Assembly (NCBI RefSeq): GCF_006149045.1
Contig: NZ_VBSN01000069.1
Location: 186,001-250,000 of the forward strand
Direction: 5' to 3'
Source: Dyadobacter flavalbus
GTDB taxonomy: Bacteria; Bacteroidota; Bacteroidia; Cytophagales; Spirosomataceae
Length of the DNA stretch: 64,000 nt
Part shown: one piece after another, positions 1-8,057 of the stretch
How the letters are laid out: each line of letters starts with the position of its first letter
Position numbering within the stretch: the stretch's first letter is position 1
Notes under the pieces: model-generated
What the model was told of the DNA's origin: nothing
Databases searched by the model: none
What the model saw: only the letters and a program-made list of their open reading frames with translations
Made by a program: the position numbers and the translations under genes

Positions 1-272
1 TGCGCGAGGTTTTCAGTTTTAAAGGATTGATGGGCGGGTTGCGTGATGAAAACAATCCGGCCATGAACCCGTCGCTTTACCGCTTTCCTATGGATGAAAA
101 CGGCAAACCGATCACGTACACGCTGTCCAGGGAACCGTACATTGAAGGAAGTATAGGCATTGCGAACATTTTCAAACTGCTCCGTGTGGACCTTGTGAAA
201 AGATTTACGTATCTGGACAATCCAAATGTCTCGGAATGGGGCGTACGGGCGAGGTTCAGGCTCGATTTTTAA
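1..272 (+). CDS. C-terminal end of a DUF5686-type outer-membrane protein (partial)
   Basis: An open frame enters from the left edge (first full codon at 3) and stops with TAA at 270-272, so only about 90 C-terminal residues are seen. The end has the look of a DUF5686/carboxypeptidase-regulatory-like beta-barrel: alternating aromatic strands and a final strand ending in RARFRLDF, a terminal Phe typical of outer-membrane barrels. The stretch FKGLMGGLRDENNPAMN and the late IGIANIFKLLRVDLVKR segment match my memory of this family's last strands. DUF5686 proteins are large Bacteroidota outer-membrane proteins without a settled function. The start and most of the protein lie outside the window. The next gene follows after 35 bases. 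Confidence 0.7.
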   Translation, partial: REVFSFKGLMGGLRDENNPAMNPSLYRFPMDENGKPITYTLSREPYIEGSIGIANIFKLLRVDLVKRFTYLDNPNVSEWGVRARFRLDF

Positions 273-307
273 GAGACGAAAAGGGCTCAGTTTAAAACAC
301 CAATTAT

Positions 308-1021
308 ATGAATTATGCAATCATAGCAGCCGGAGAAGGTTCGCGCCTTGCGAAGGAAGGGTTCAAGCTTCCGAAGCCCATGGTCAGCCTTTACGGAGAA
401 ATGCTTATAGATCGTCTGATCGGGATTTTCATGCGCAACAACGCGCAGCGGATCAAAATCATCATCAATGAAGAGTCGGAAACGCTGGAAAGTCATCTGA
501 CGGAATTAAGCCGCACGTTTCCGATTGATATCATTAAAAAATCCACGCCGAGTTCACTGCATAGTGTTTACGAGCTTTTAAGAACCGATCCCGAACTGGA
601 TTCCGTATGCCTTACAACGACGGATACCGTTTTCAAGGAAGAGGAATTCAGCGAATTCATTGCATATTTTCAGGAAAACAGCAGCATAGACGGCCTGATG
701 GCAGTCACTTCTTTCATTGATGATGAAAGTCCGTTGTATGTAACCGTAAATGAGCAAAATGAAATTACTGCATTTACCGATCAGAATGTGACGCAGACGC
801 CGTTTGTGTCCGGCGGAATTTACTGTCTGAAAAAAAATGCCATTGCCGTTGTAGACAAAGCGGTGAAAAACGGCACAAGCAGAATGCGGAACTTTCAGAG
901 GCAATTGCTGGAAAACGGCGTCAGGCTGGAAGCTTATCCGTTCTCTAAAATCGTGGACGTAGACCATGTAAGTGACATCCGGACGGCAGAGCTTTTTCTG
1001 AGTCCTGAAAATGCCTATTAA
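308..1021 (+). CDS. NTP transferase-domain nucleotidyltransferase
   Basis: This 237-residue protein opens with the nucleotide-binding signature of the NTP_transferase/MobA-like fold (AIIAAGEGSRL at residues 4-14, then KLPKPM), where Gly-rich loop, Arg and Lys hold the NTP. A TTTDT segment near residue 98 fits the metal-binding Asp region. Family members join a sugar- or polyol-phosphate to CTP, UTP or GTP and release pyrophosphate. It is the first gene of a tight run that includes a CDP-alcohol phosphatidyltransferase, so I infer it makes a CDP-activated polyol such as CDP-inositol, as in archaeal inositol-phosphate cytidylyltransferases. The substrate is not readable from sequence. A sugar-nucleotide role is the main alternative. 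Confidence 0.82.
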   Translation: MNYAIIAAGEGSRLAKEGFKLPKPMVSLYGEMLIDRLIGIFMRNNAQRIKIIINEESETLESHLTELSRTFPIDIIKKSTPSSLHSVYELLRTDPELDSVCLTTTDTVFKEEEFSEFIAYFQENSSIDGLMAVTSFIDDESPLYVTVNEQNEITAFTDQNVTQTPFVSGGIYCLKKNAIAVVDKAVKNGTSRMRNFQRQLLENGVRLEAYPFSKIVDVDHVSDIRTAELFLSPENAY

Positions 1022-1061
1022 GAAAACAAGACTGATACCAATTAACCAAATTACCCTTTAA

Positions 1062-1964
1062 ATGACCGGCGATTTTTACCGGTCAGCAGCGTACATGAAT
1101 GAATTAGAAATACTGGGCGTGCACCGTAACCGGAAATTTTCGCCTAACCATATTGGAAACGACGATGCCATTTTTTCACTGACAGCCAAAGAACTTGTTA
1201 AAATGGGATGCGGAATCAGCATTTGTTCCGAAGACGAACTTCTGGCAATGGATGAAGTTACGCAGCAGAAAATATTCACAATGGCCCGTCAGAAAGAAGT
1301 TGTAAGGAAATTGCAGGATTTTGAAAAAAATGGGGTTCAGGTTATTAATTCGGCATTCGGGATTGAAAACTGTTACCGCACCAATCTGACCAACGCATTG
1401 AACCTGAACAACATTCCGGTTGCAGAAAGTTACATCGTTCCGACTTCTTACAGTGATAACGATGTTTTTGATAAAATAGACAGCAAAGGTTACTGGATCA
1501 AGCGCGGCGATTTTCATGCAATCCATAAAGAGGACGTTTCCTTTGCAAGTACAAGAGATGAAGCCAAGGAAATCCTGCGCGAGTATGCGCTGCGGGATAT
1601 TCCCGATGCGGTTATTTCCGGCCATCTGATCGGTGATCTGGTGAAATTTTACGGTGTGCGCGGAACCGATTTTTTCTTCTGGTTTTATCCTTACGATAAC
1701 AATCATCACAAGTACGCCGATTATCAAAGCATCAACGGGAATTCTGTTTATCATGCATTTGATGCGGAAAAATTAAAAAATGTAGCGACAATCGCGGCAG
1801 AAGTGGTTGGAATAGCTATTTACGGAGGAGATGCCATTGTCGGCAAAGACGGAAGTTTCCGGATTATTGACCTGAACGACTGGCCGAGTTTTGCACCCTG
1901 CCGGGATCAGGCAGCCAGCCACATCGCACGCATGCTTTACAATCAATTTACCAACCAGAATTAA
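1062..1964 (+). CDS. ATP-grasp protein, RimK-like ligase or kinase
   Basis: A protein of 300 residues with the C-terminal ATP-grasp layout: a GYWIKRGDF strand near residue 145 (nucleotide-binding Lys), a GDLVKFYGVRG segment near 190, and a metal-binding DLNDWPSF motif near residue 271 where Asp and Asn hold Mg2+. ATP-grasp enzymes form an acyl-phosphate and join it to an amine or thiol; a few phosphorylate inositol phosphates. It lies between a nucleotidyltransferase and a CDP-alcohol transferase, and its stop overlaps the next start by one base (TAATG at 1962-1966). I infer it modifies the same head group. The start could instead be the ATG at 1095, giving a product beginning MNELEILG, which looks more like homologues. 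Confidence 0.75.
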   Translation: MTGDFYRSAAYMNELEILGVHRNRKFSPNHIGNDDAIFSLTAKELVKMGCGISICSEDELLAMDEVTQQKIFTMARQKEVVRKLQDFEKNGVQVINSAFGIENCYRTNLTNALNLNNIPVAESYIVPTSYSDNDVFDKIDSKGYWIKRGDFHAIHKEDVSFASTRDEAKEILREYALRDIPDAVISGHLIGDLVKFYGVRGTDFFFWFYPYDNNHHKYADYQSINGNSVYHAFDAEKLKNVATIAAEVVGIAIYGGDAIVGKDGSFRIIDLNDWPSFAPCRDQAASHIARMLYNQFTNQN

Positions 1965-2941
1965 TGGAGACAACTACTTCAGATAAAAGCGGAAAAAAAG
2001 AGGAGGAAGTCAAATCCGGATCAGCTTTTGAAAATTCACTCAAATCCAGCGATACCGAAGAACAGATTGATATCTGGTTTTACCGCCCGATCGGTTATCA
2101 GATCGCATTGTTTTGTGCAAAAGTAGGCATCAGGCCCAATCCGGTTACCATCGTCAGTATTTTCTTCGGGGTTGCTGCCGGGATCCTTTTCTATTATCAG
2201 GAACTCTGGATCAATGTGATCGGCATGTTGCTGCTGGTTTTTGCCAATTCGCTCGACAGTGCCGACGGACAGCTTGCCCGCATGACGAACGACAAAAGCA
2301 GGCTTGGCCGGATTCTCGACGGTGCAGCGGGTGATTTCTGGTTTATTGCCATTCATATTGCAATTTGTCTGCGCAGCCAGAATGAAGGCTGGAGCGCATG
2401 GATCTGGGTTCCGGGCGTATTGGCCGGAGCTTCGCACGTTGTGCAGTCGGCCATGGCGGATTATTACCGCAACGTGCATTTGTTCTTTATCAAAGGAACT
2501 TCCGGAAGCGAGCTGGATAATTCACGCGATCTTCAGCAGGAATATGACCGGCTGAGCTGGTCATCCGATTTCGGGATGAAACTCATTGCAAGGACTTACC
2601 TGAACTATACCAAACTGCAGGAAAGTTTTTCACCGCATCTGCAGAAACTGCTTGCGCTTGTACGCAGCAAATATCAGAACGGACTTCCGCAGGAACTCGT
2701 TACCGATTTTCGGGCGCACAACAGGCCATTGATGAAATATACGAACATTGTCCAGTTCAATACACGGGTTTTGTTTCTGTTTCTCTGGCTTTTTCTGGAT
2801 CAGTCATGGATTTACTTCTTTTTCGACATGTTCGTCCTGAACCCGATCCTGATTTATATGATCGTCAATCAGGAAAAAGTGAGCCGCTATTTTTATCAGA
2901 AAATCCTGAACGGAAAAACGAATGGGTACCAAACTATATAA
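1964..2941 (+). CDS. CDP-alcohol phosphatidyltransferase family membrane protein
   Basis: The product has 325 residues with several membrane segments. It carries the family signature DSADGQLAR from residue 98, then Gly and Asp at the expected spacing. The last catalytic Asp is displaced: after LD the sequence is GAAGD, so the Asp comes five rather than four residues later. Family enzymes move a phospho-alcohol between a CDP-activated partner and a second alcohol with loss of CMP, inside the membrane. The acidic, Lys-rich N-terminus (about 35 residues) is probably cytosolic. It is translationally linked to the ATP-grasp gene upstream and overlaps the next gene by 20 bases. An inositol-phosphate lipid or related polyol lipid is the likely product. 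Confidence 0.85.
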   Translation: METTTSDKSGKKEEEVKSGSAFENSLKSSDTEEQIDIWFYRPIGYQIALFCAKVGIRPNPVTIVSIFFGVAAGILFYYQELWINVIGMLLLVFANSLDSADGQLARMTNDKSRLGRILDGAAGDFWFIAIHIAICLRSQNEGWSAWIWVPGVLAGASHVVQSAMADYYRNVHLFFIKGTSGSELDNSRDLQQEYDRLSWSSDFGMKLIARTYLNYTKLQESFSPHLQKLLALVRSKYQNGLPQELVTDFRAHNRPLMKYTNIVQFNTRVLFLFLWLFLDQSWIYFFFDMFVLNPILIYMIVNQEKVSRYFYQKILNGKTNGYQTI

Positions 2942-4001
2942 AGCTGTTTTTCTGTTCATAGGAATCGTTACGCTGAGCTATATGCTTTACAGCACCGGAT
3001 TGCTTGTGATCTGGGAAAACATTCAGCTGACAGGATTCTGGTTTATTCCGGTTATAGGAAGCTGGCTGGTGATTTATCTGCTTAATGCCTGCGCGTTCCG
3101 TGCCATTATTCACGAGCCGGCCATGCCCGAAAGCAACATTTCCTTTCGTTCAGTTCTGCGGCTTACGATTTCGGGTTATGCCATCAATTACATTACGCCG
3201 TTTGTAGCGCTGGGCGGTGAACCGTACCGGATTCTGGAACTCAAACCTACGCTTGGCATTCAGAAAGCAACGTCTTCCGTGCTGCTGTACGGCCTGATGC
3301 ACATGTTTTCGCATGTTATTTTCTGGCTTGCTTCCATTATCCTCATCGTGGCCGTCGTGCCGCTGAACAATATGATGCTTGTTGGCTGCGGGCTTTTACT
3401 TGTAACGGGTTTGGTTTTGGGTTACTGGTTTATCAATGTGTATAAAAAAGGCTTTACCGTAAGTACTTTTCGCCTGCTGGAAAAAATCCCTTTTATCAGA
3501 AAGAAAGCCAATGCCTTTGCGCAGAAAAATGCGGATACCTTGTTTGAAGTGGACGAACAGATCCGCATTTTATACGCCGAACGAAGGAATGTATTTTACG
3601 CTTCACTGTTTTACGAGTTTGCAGCCCGGCTGATTTCCTGCGCGGAAATCTATTTTACTGCGCATGCCATCGGAATGGAAATGACTTTGTCGCAATCGCT
3701 GATCGTGAGTTCGGGTTCATCGCTGTTTGCCAATCTGATTTTCTTTTTCCCGATGCAGTTGGGGACGCGCGAAGGCGGACTGGCCCTTGCGCTGAGCAGC
3801 GTCGGTCTTCTGGCTTCCAAAGGAATTCTGATCGGAATTGTAATGCGCATCCGGGAAATTGTCTGGATCGCGATCGGACTTGCGCTTATCAACCGCAAGG
3901 TGAAAAACAGGAATTCAAACGATGACAAGGATAATGAAGAAAAAAATATGGAACCTGTTCCGGTCGGATCGGTAAACACATTCAGACAGCAGAATTTATA
4001 A
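2922..4001 (+). CDS. Flippase-like membrane protein (LPG_synthase_TM / AglD family)
   Basis: A hydrophobic protein of 359 residues with about eight predicted membrane helices and a charged C-terminal tail (residues ~325-359) rich in Asn, Asp and Lys. The family hallmark is visible near residue 95-110 as NYITPFVALGGEPYR, and a second conserved loop near 280 reads FPMQLGTREGGLA. This family contains the membrane part of lysylphosphatidylglycerol synthase/flippase MprF and related lipid-modifying or lipid-translocating proteins. It begins 20 bases inside the CDP-alcohol transferase gene, so the two are surely co-expressed. I infer translocation or decoration of the lipid made by the neighbours; there is no aminoacyl-transfer domain here. 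Confidence 0.83.
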   Translation: MGTKLYKAVFLFIGIVTLSYMLYSTGLLVIWENIQLTGFWFIPVIGSWLVIYLLNACAFRAIIHEPAMPESNISFRSVLRLTISGYAINYITPFVALGGEPYRILELKPTLGIQKATSSVLLYGLMHMFSHVIFWLASIILIVAVVPLNNMMLVGCGLLLVTGLVLGYWFINVYKKGFTVSTFRLLEKIPFIRKKANAFAQKNADTLFEVDEQIRILYAERRNVFYASLFYEFAARLISCAEIYFTAHAIGMEMTLSQSLIVSSGSSLFANLIFFFPMQLGTREGGLALALSSVGLLASKGILIGIVMRIREIVWIAIGLALINRKVKNRNSNDDKDNEEKNMEPVPVGSVNTFRQQNL

Positions 4002-4045
4002 AAAACAATATCCGCCATGACGGGCAGGATTGAAAACAAACGATT

Positions 4046-4753
4046 ATGATTAAAGGAGTTTTACTTGATTACGGCGGAACAATTGATACAAACGGCCTGC
4101 ACTGGGCAAATGTATTGTGGGAAAGTTATCAGCAGAATCAGGTAAATGTTGACAGGGACGCATTTGCAGGTGCTTATACTTTTGGTGAAAGGGCACTGGC
4201 ACTGAATCCGATCATCAAACCGCATCACGTATTTTATGATGTATTGTTCCTGAAAGTAGAGCAGCAATTCGCTTTTTTGAGGGAAAAGGGTTTTTCCATG
4301 AATGATGAAGCCATTCAATCCATTGCGAGTGCCTGTAACCATTTTGCACGCACGACGGTAGAAAAAGCGGCACCGGTTCTGGCAGAGCTGGCAAAGGATT
4401 ATCCGCTGGTGATGGTTTCCAATTTTTACGGAAATATCAACAGCGTTTTAAAGGATTTCGGGATCAGAGATTTTTTTCAGTCCGTCGTGGAATCGGCAGT
4501 TGTGGGCGTCCGCAAGCCTGATCCGCAGATTTATCAGCTTGGCGTGGATGCACTGGGCTTTCAGCCTGCGGCATGCGCCGTTGTGGGCGATTCGTACAGC
4601 AAAGACATTCTTCCGGCTAAACAGCTGGGCTGCAGAAGCGTCTGGATCAATGTCAAAGGCTGGGATGAAGCGACTGATCATGAACAGAAGCATGCAGATG
4701 CAGAGATTTCCGATTTTGCGCAGTTGCCGGAGATCCTGAAAAATTTAGGTTAG
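4046..4753 (+). CDS. HAD-superfamily hydrolase with DYGGT motif I
   Basis: A 235-residue HAD protein with the nucleophile Asp8 in motif I (LLDYGGT), motif II at VMVSNF near residue 117, a motif III Lys in GVRKPDP near 155, and a motif IV Asp in VVGDSYSKD near residue 180. The usual second Asp of motif I is Gly10, as in some HAD phosphatases that read DxG; general acid catalysis would then come from elsewhere. The helical cap lies at residues ~18-95. HAD enzymes remove phosphate from small molecules. It sits in the head-group operon, 44 bases after the flippase-like gene, so it may dephosphorylate a polyol phosphate or a phosphatidyl-polyol phosphate. Confidence 0.8.
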   Translation: MIKGVLLDYGGTIDTNGLHWANVLWESYQQNQVNVDRDAFAGAYTFGERALALNPIIKPHHVFYDVLFLKVEQQFAFLREKGFSMNDEAIQSIASACNHFARTTVEKAAPVLAELAKDYPLVMVSNFYGNINSVLKDFGIRDFFQSVVESAVVGVRKPDPQIYQLGVDALGFQPAACAVVGDSYSKDILPAKQLGCRSVWINVKGWDEATDHEQKHADAEISDFAQLPEILKNLG

Positions 4754-4807
4754 TTATAAACTTTGTTGTGGCACGATTAATGTCGCAATGAAATTAAAAG
4801 AAACAGT

Positions 4808-5716
4808 ATGTACGACATTTGCACCATAGGGCATATTACCCTTGATAAGGTTGTTACGGCTAATTCCGTCAAATACATGCCGGGCGGCACTTCCTTTTAC
4901 TTTTCAAAAGCACTCAGGCAGTTTGATGTGAATTACACGCTGGTGACTGCGCTGGCAGAAAAGGAAAGCCATATTGTTGCCGGCCTGCGCGACGAAAATA
5001 TTGAAGTATTTTCTCTGGATAGCGAGTACACGGTTTATTTCGAGAACATTTACAGCTTTAATCAGGATCACCGCGAGCAGAATGTACTGCACAAAGCGGC
5101 GCCTTTCACGCCTGAACTGATGCCCGGCATTGATGCCCGGATATTTCACCTGGGACCGTTGCTTTCCGACGATATTTCTGCCGATCTGGTCAAACAGCTG
5201 GCTGTAAAAGGGCTGGTTTCGCTCGATATTCAGGGATTTCTGCGCTATGTAAAGGATAAAAAAGTTTTGTATAAAGACTGGGCCGAAAAGAAAGAAGTAC
5301 TTCCGCATGTGTTCACGCTGAAAGCAAACGAATTTGAAATGGAAGTCGTAACCGGCACGAGTGACGTCCGCAAAGGTGCGCAGTATCTGGCCGATCTGGG
5401 TGTGAAGGAAGTCATTATTACGCTTGGCAGCAAAGGTTCGCTCATATACAAGAATGATGCATTTTTTCAGATTCCGGCTTACAAACCTTCGGCAATCGTA
5501 GATGCAACAGGCTGCGGAGATACTTACATGGCCGGTTATCTCAGTAAAAAAGTGCAGGGCGCGGATGTTCAGGAAGCAGGCGAGTTCGGTGCGGCCATGG
5601 CTACGCTTAAAATTCAGTCGTCGGGACCATTTTCCGGTGATCCCGAAATGGTGGAAGAAGTGCTCCGCTATGGTGAATGTGACAGAGAAATAATTGCGCA
5701 AGCTATGTTATTATAA
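4808..5716 (+). CDS. PfkB-family carbohydrate or polyol kinase
   Basis: A 302-residue ribokinase/PfkB protein. The N-terminal substrate strand MPGGTSFYFSKAL near residue 24 matches the GG motif, and the C-terminal anion-hole signature DATGCGDTYMAGYL begins near residue 234, with Asp in GCGD as catalytic base. TLGSKG near residue 205 is the ATP-site loop. The family phosphorylates sugars, nucleosides and, in some archaea and bacteria, myo-inositol. It follows the HAD gene after 54 bases and closes the putative head-group operon. I infer it supplies the polyol phosphate used by the nucleotidyltransferase; no inositol-phosphate synthase is encoded here, which would fit a kinase-based entry. Confidence 0.82.
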   Translation: MYDICTIGHITLDKVVTANSVKYMPGGTSFYFSKALRQFDVNYTLVTALAEKESHIVAGLRDENIEVFSLDSEYTVYFENIYSFNQDHREQNVLHKAAPFTPELMPGIDARIFHLGPLLSDDISADLVKQLAVKGLVSLDIQGFLRYVKDKKVLYKDWAEKKEVLPHVFTLKANEFEMEVVTGTSDVRKGAQYLADLGVKEVIITLGSKGSLIYKNDAFFQIPAYKPSAIVDATGCGDTYMAGYLSKKVQGADVQEAGEFGAAMATLKIQSSGPFSGDPEMVEEVLRYGECDREIIAQAMLL

Positions 5717-5724
5717 CAATTTAA

Positions 5725-6303
5725 ATGATTATGAAATACGCGTTTAGCATACTGACGGCATTTTGCCTGGTGCTGTTTTCGTATTCAGAAAGCCATTCCA
5801 CTGACAGGAGATCAACTGAAAAATCAATTGATTCCGATGACTTTCCGGTACCAACCAACGTTCCCGGACTGCTGTTTTACATTCAGCGTGACCCGAATTC
5901 CAATACCATTTGTTATCAGCTGAATGTGGACAAACAAGGGAAGATCAGTGAAAAAAATCCGGTTAATACATTCTGGATCCGGTATACGGACGGAGGCGTG
6001 CGCAAGGATTTGAATTACCTTCAGAGAAAATTTGCATACGGCATCAATTCCAAACAGACCGGAAATTCTTCTTTTGAACTCAGGTCTGTGGCTTACTCCA
6101 AAATGCCGTTGTACTTACGAAAAGACAGCAAGGACGAATATCATGTTTACGCGAGCATCAACAAAAAGGAATGCATCCTGAACCGGGTTTTCATTCATAT
6201 AGACGGTGGCACTTTCTGGTCACCGAATGTACTTTACATTGAGCTGAAAGGAACAGATACTGCTACGGGGAAGACAATAATTCAGCGTATTAAACCAACC
6301 TGA
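5725..6303 (+). CDS. Secreted DUF4833-like protein
   Basis: The product begins with a signal peptide (MKYAFSILTAFCLVLFSYS) and has 192 residues; the better start may be the ATG at 5731, two codons in. The mature part has a LLFYIQRDPNSNTICYQLN strand followed by NTFWIRYTDGG, which I recognise as the DUF4833 pattern. No catalytic residues can be named. The gene starts 8 bases after the PfkB kinase stop, so it is probably the last gene of the head-group operon and acts in the periplasm or at the outer membrane. A lipid-related role is inference from neighbours only. Confidence 0.68.
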   Translation: MIMKYAFSILTAFCLVLFSYSESHSTDRRSTEKSIDSDDFPVPTNVPGLLFYIQRDPNSNTICYQLNVDKQGKISEKNPVNTFWIRYTDGGVRKDLNYLQRKFAYGINSKQTGNSSFELRSVAYSKMPLYLRKDSKDEYHVYASINKKECILNRVFIHIDGGTFWSPNVLYIELKGTDTATGKTIIQRIKPT

Positions 6304-6318
6304 AACGGGTAAATAATT

Positions 6319-6326
6319 TATATTTG
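6319..6326 (+). promoter_or_regulatory. Bacteroidota-type -7 element (TATATTTG) before cmoA
   Basis: TATATTTG fits the TAnnTTTG consensus used by the main sigma factor of Bacteroidota. It lies 55 bases before the cmoA start and just after the DUF4833 gene, so it would separate cmoA and the methyltransferase from the upstream operon. I do not see a clear -33 TTTG. Confidence 0.4.
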
Positions 6327-6381
6327 ATGTTTTTTACGTAGTTGTTGATTATAGCATCAAATTCTTACCTAAACTGATAAC

Positions 6382-7131
6382 ATGACAAATTCGCCGGATT
6401 TTGAGCAGGACGAAGTCTTTAAGGACGAAATTACAAAAGTTTCGGATTTCAAGTTCGGAACGACCGTAGTGAAGGTTTTTGACGATATGGTCAGCAGATC
6501 GGTTCCGTACTATAATGAAATGCAGCGCATGCTTGGCGAAATTGCTGCCGATCACGTGAAAGAAGGTTCCTGCCTGTATGATCTGGGCTGCTCCACGGGC
6601 ACAACCATGATCGAAGTGGACAAGCTGATTCCTTCCGACATCCGCTTTATCGGCATCGACGAGTCGCCTGAAATGCTTGCGAAATGCGATGTCAAGTTAA
6701 AAGAAGCAGGTTTTGTCCGTCCTTACGATCTGGTTACAGGTGATTTGCATGAGCCGCTCCCGATCCAGAATGCATCCGTTGTGATTCTGTGCCTTACGCT
6801 TCAGTTTGTTCGCCCGCTTTACCGCGAAAGGCTGCTCCGGAACATTTACGCCGGCCTGAACCCGGGCGGTATTCTGATTCTGGTCGAAAAAGTACTGGCG
6901 GAAAGCACCGTTTTCAACCGTGATTTCATCAAATATTATTACAATTACAAGCGACGCAATCATTACAGCGAAATGGAAATTTCCCAGAAAAGAGAAGCAC
7001 TGGAAAACGTTCTGATCCCGTACAAGCTTTCTGAAAACCTGCTTCTGCTGAAAGAAGCCGGCTTCGGGGATTGTGAAGTCTTCTTCAAATGGTATAATTT
7101 CTCCGGATTAATAGCTTATAAAAAATCATGA
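6382..7131 (+). CDS. cmoA: Carboxy-S-adenosyl-L-methionine synthase CmoA homologue
   Basis: A 249-residue protein that aligns along its length, from memory, with E. coli CmoA (247 residues). Shared landmarks are FDDMVSRSVPYY near 33, the SAM-binding loop YDLGCSTGTT at 66-75, the acidic residue in GIDESPEM at 91-98, LCLTLQFV at 136-143, GLNPGG at 158-163 and YSEMEISQKREALENV at 195-210. Arg204 in this last motif corresponds to E. coli Arg199, which binds the carboxylate of carboxy-SAM. CmoA makes carboxy-SAM from SAM and prephenate; CmoB then uses it to modify tRNA wobble uridine to cmo5U. No CmoB is in the window. The stop overlaps the next gene by four bases. Confidence 0.88.
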   Translation: MTNSPDFEQDEVFKDEITKVSDFKFGTTVVKVFDDMVSRSVPYYNEMQRMLGEIAADHVKEGSCLYDLGCSTGTTMIEVDKLIPSDIRFIGIDESPEMLAKCDVKLKEAGFVRPYDLVTGDLHEPLPIQNASVVILCLTLQFVRPLYRERLLRNIYAGLNPGGILILVEKVLAESTVFNRDFIKYYYNYKRRNHYSEMEISQKREALENVLIPYKLSENLLLLKEAGFGDCEVFFKWYNFSGLIAYKKS

Positions 7132-7856
7132 TCGCAATCGGTAACTTCTTTTTCAGGTTCAGGAATGTATTGTTTATTTTCCTGTATCTGCTGCTTTTTA
7201 TTCCTTCACCCATGTTGTTTACACCGGAAACTTTTGGTGAAAAATATTATTTGTTACCGATCATTCTTGGCCTGCTCGTTACATTTTCCGGTGAACTGAT
7301 CCGCGGGATCACCATTGGCCTTGCTTACATTATCCGTGGCGGAAAGGATAAAAAGGTTTATGCGGAAAAACTGGTGACTGAAGGTATTTTCAGGCATTGC
7401 CGCAATCCGCTGTACGTTGGAAATATTCTGATGCTGCTCGGCGTAGGCATACTTTCCAACTCACTCCTGTACGTTGCAGTGGTTATGCCTTTGTTCCTGT
7501 TTATATATCAGGCGATTGTGCTTGCGGAAGAGAATTTTCTGCGCAACAAATTCGGTGCGCAGTTCGACAGTTACTGTGCGCGTGTGAACAGATGGCTCAT
7601 CAATTTTAGCGGAATCGGGGCAACGTTTAATGGTATGAGGTTCAATTACAAACGCTGGCTGCTGAAAGAATACAATACGCTGTTCGTATGGATGACGGGC
7701 ATTGTGGCCATTCTGTTGTTCAAATATCCTCAGCTGGTTCCTGATGAAGAAAACCGGGTGAAAACGTTCGTCATTATCGTTCTGCTTCTGGGCGCGGTTT
7801 ACGGGTATATAAAATACCTGAAGAAGTCAGGAAGAATGACCGATGCTGTTGCCTGA
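7128..7856 (+). CDS. Membrane methyltransferase of the isoprenylcysteine/phospholipid type
   Basis: The protein has 242 residues and about six hydrophobic segments. The signature is VTEGIFRHCRNPLYVGNIL near residues 84-102, followed by AEENFLRNKFGAQFDSYCARV near 130-150: the RNPxY and EExxL/GxxYxxY pattern of the ICMT/PEMT family, which binds SAM at the membrane surface and methylates lipids or prenyl-cysteine. The gene overlaps cmoA by four bases (ATGA at 7128-7131), so both are co-expressed. A phospholipid substrate would fit the preceding head-group operon, but this is inference. The C-terminal third (residues ~165-242) adds two further membrane segments not needed for the catalytic core. 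Confidence 0.78.
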   Translation: MIAIGNFFFRFRNVLFIFLYLLLFIPSPMLFTPETFGEKYYLLPIILGLLVTFSGELIRGITIGLAYIIRGGKDKKVYAEKLVTEGIFRHCRNPLYVGNILMLLGVGILSNSLLYVAVVMPLFLFIYQAIVLAEENFLRNKFGAQFDSYCARVNRWLINFSGIGATFNGMRFNYKRWLLKEYNTLFVWMTGIVAILLFKYPQLVPDEENRVKTFVIIVLLLGAVYGYIKYLKKSGRMTDAVA

Positions 7857-8057
7857 CATTTCGGCAGGTGCTTGTTGGTATTATTTTTTTACAGGTTAAT
7901 ACAGTCGTGTAATGGTCATATCAGCGGCATTTTGCTTTTTAATTATAATTTAACAAGTGTTATTTTGACAGGTCATAAAAGGATCCTATTTTAGATAACC
8001 TATTGAATACCAAATATTCACGAATAGCCCTTCTTAATAAATAAAATCTGTAATCTT

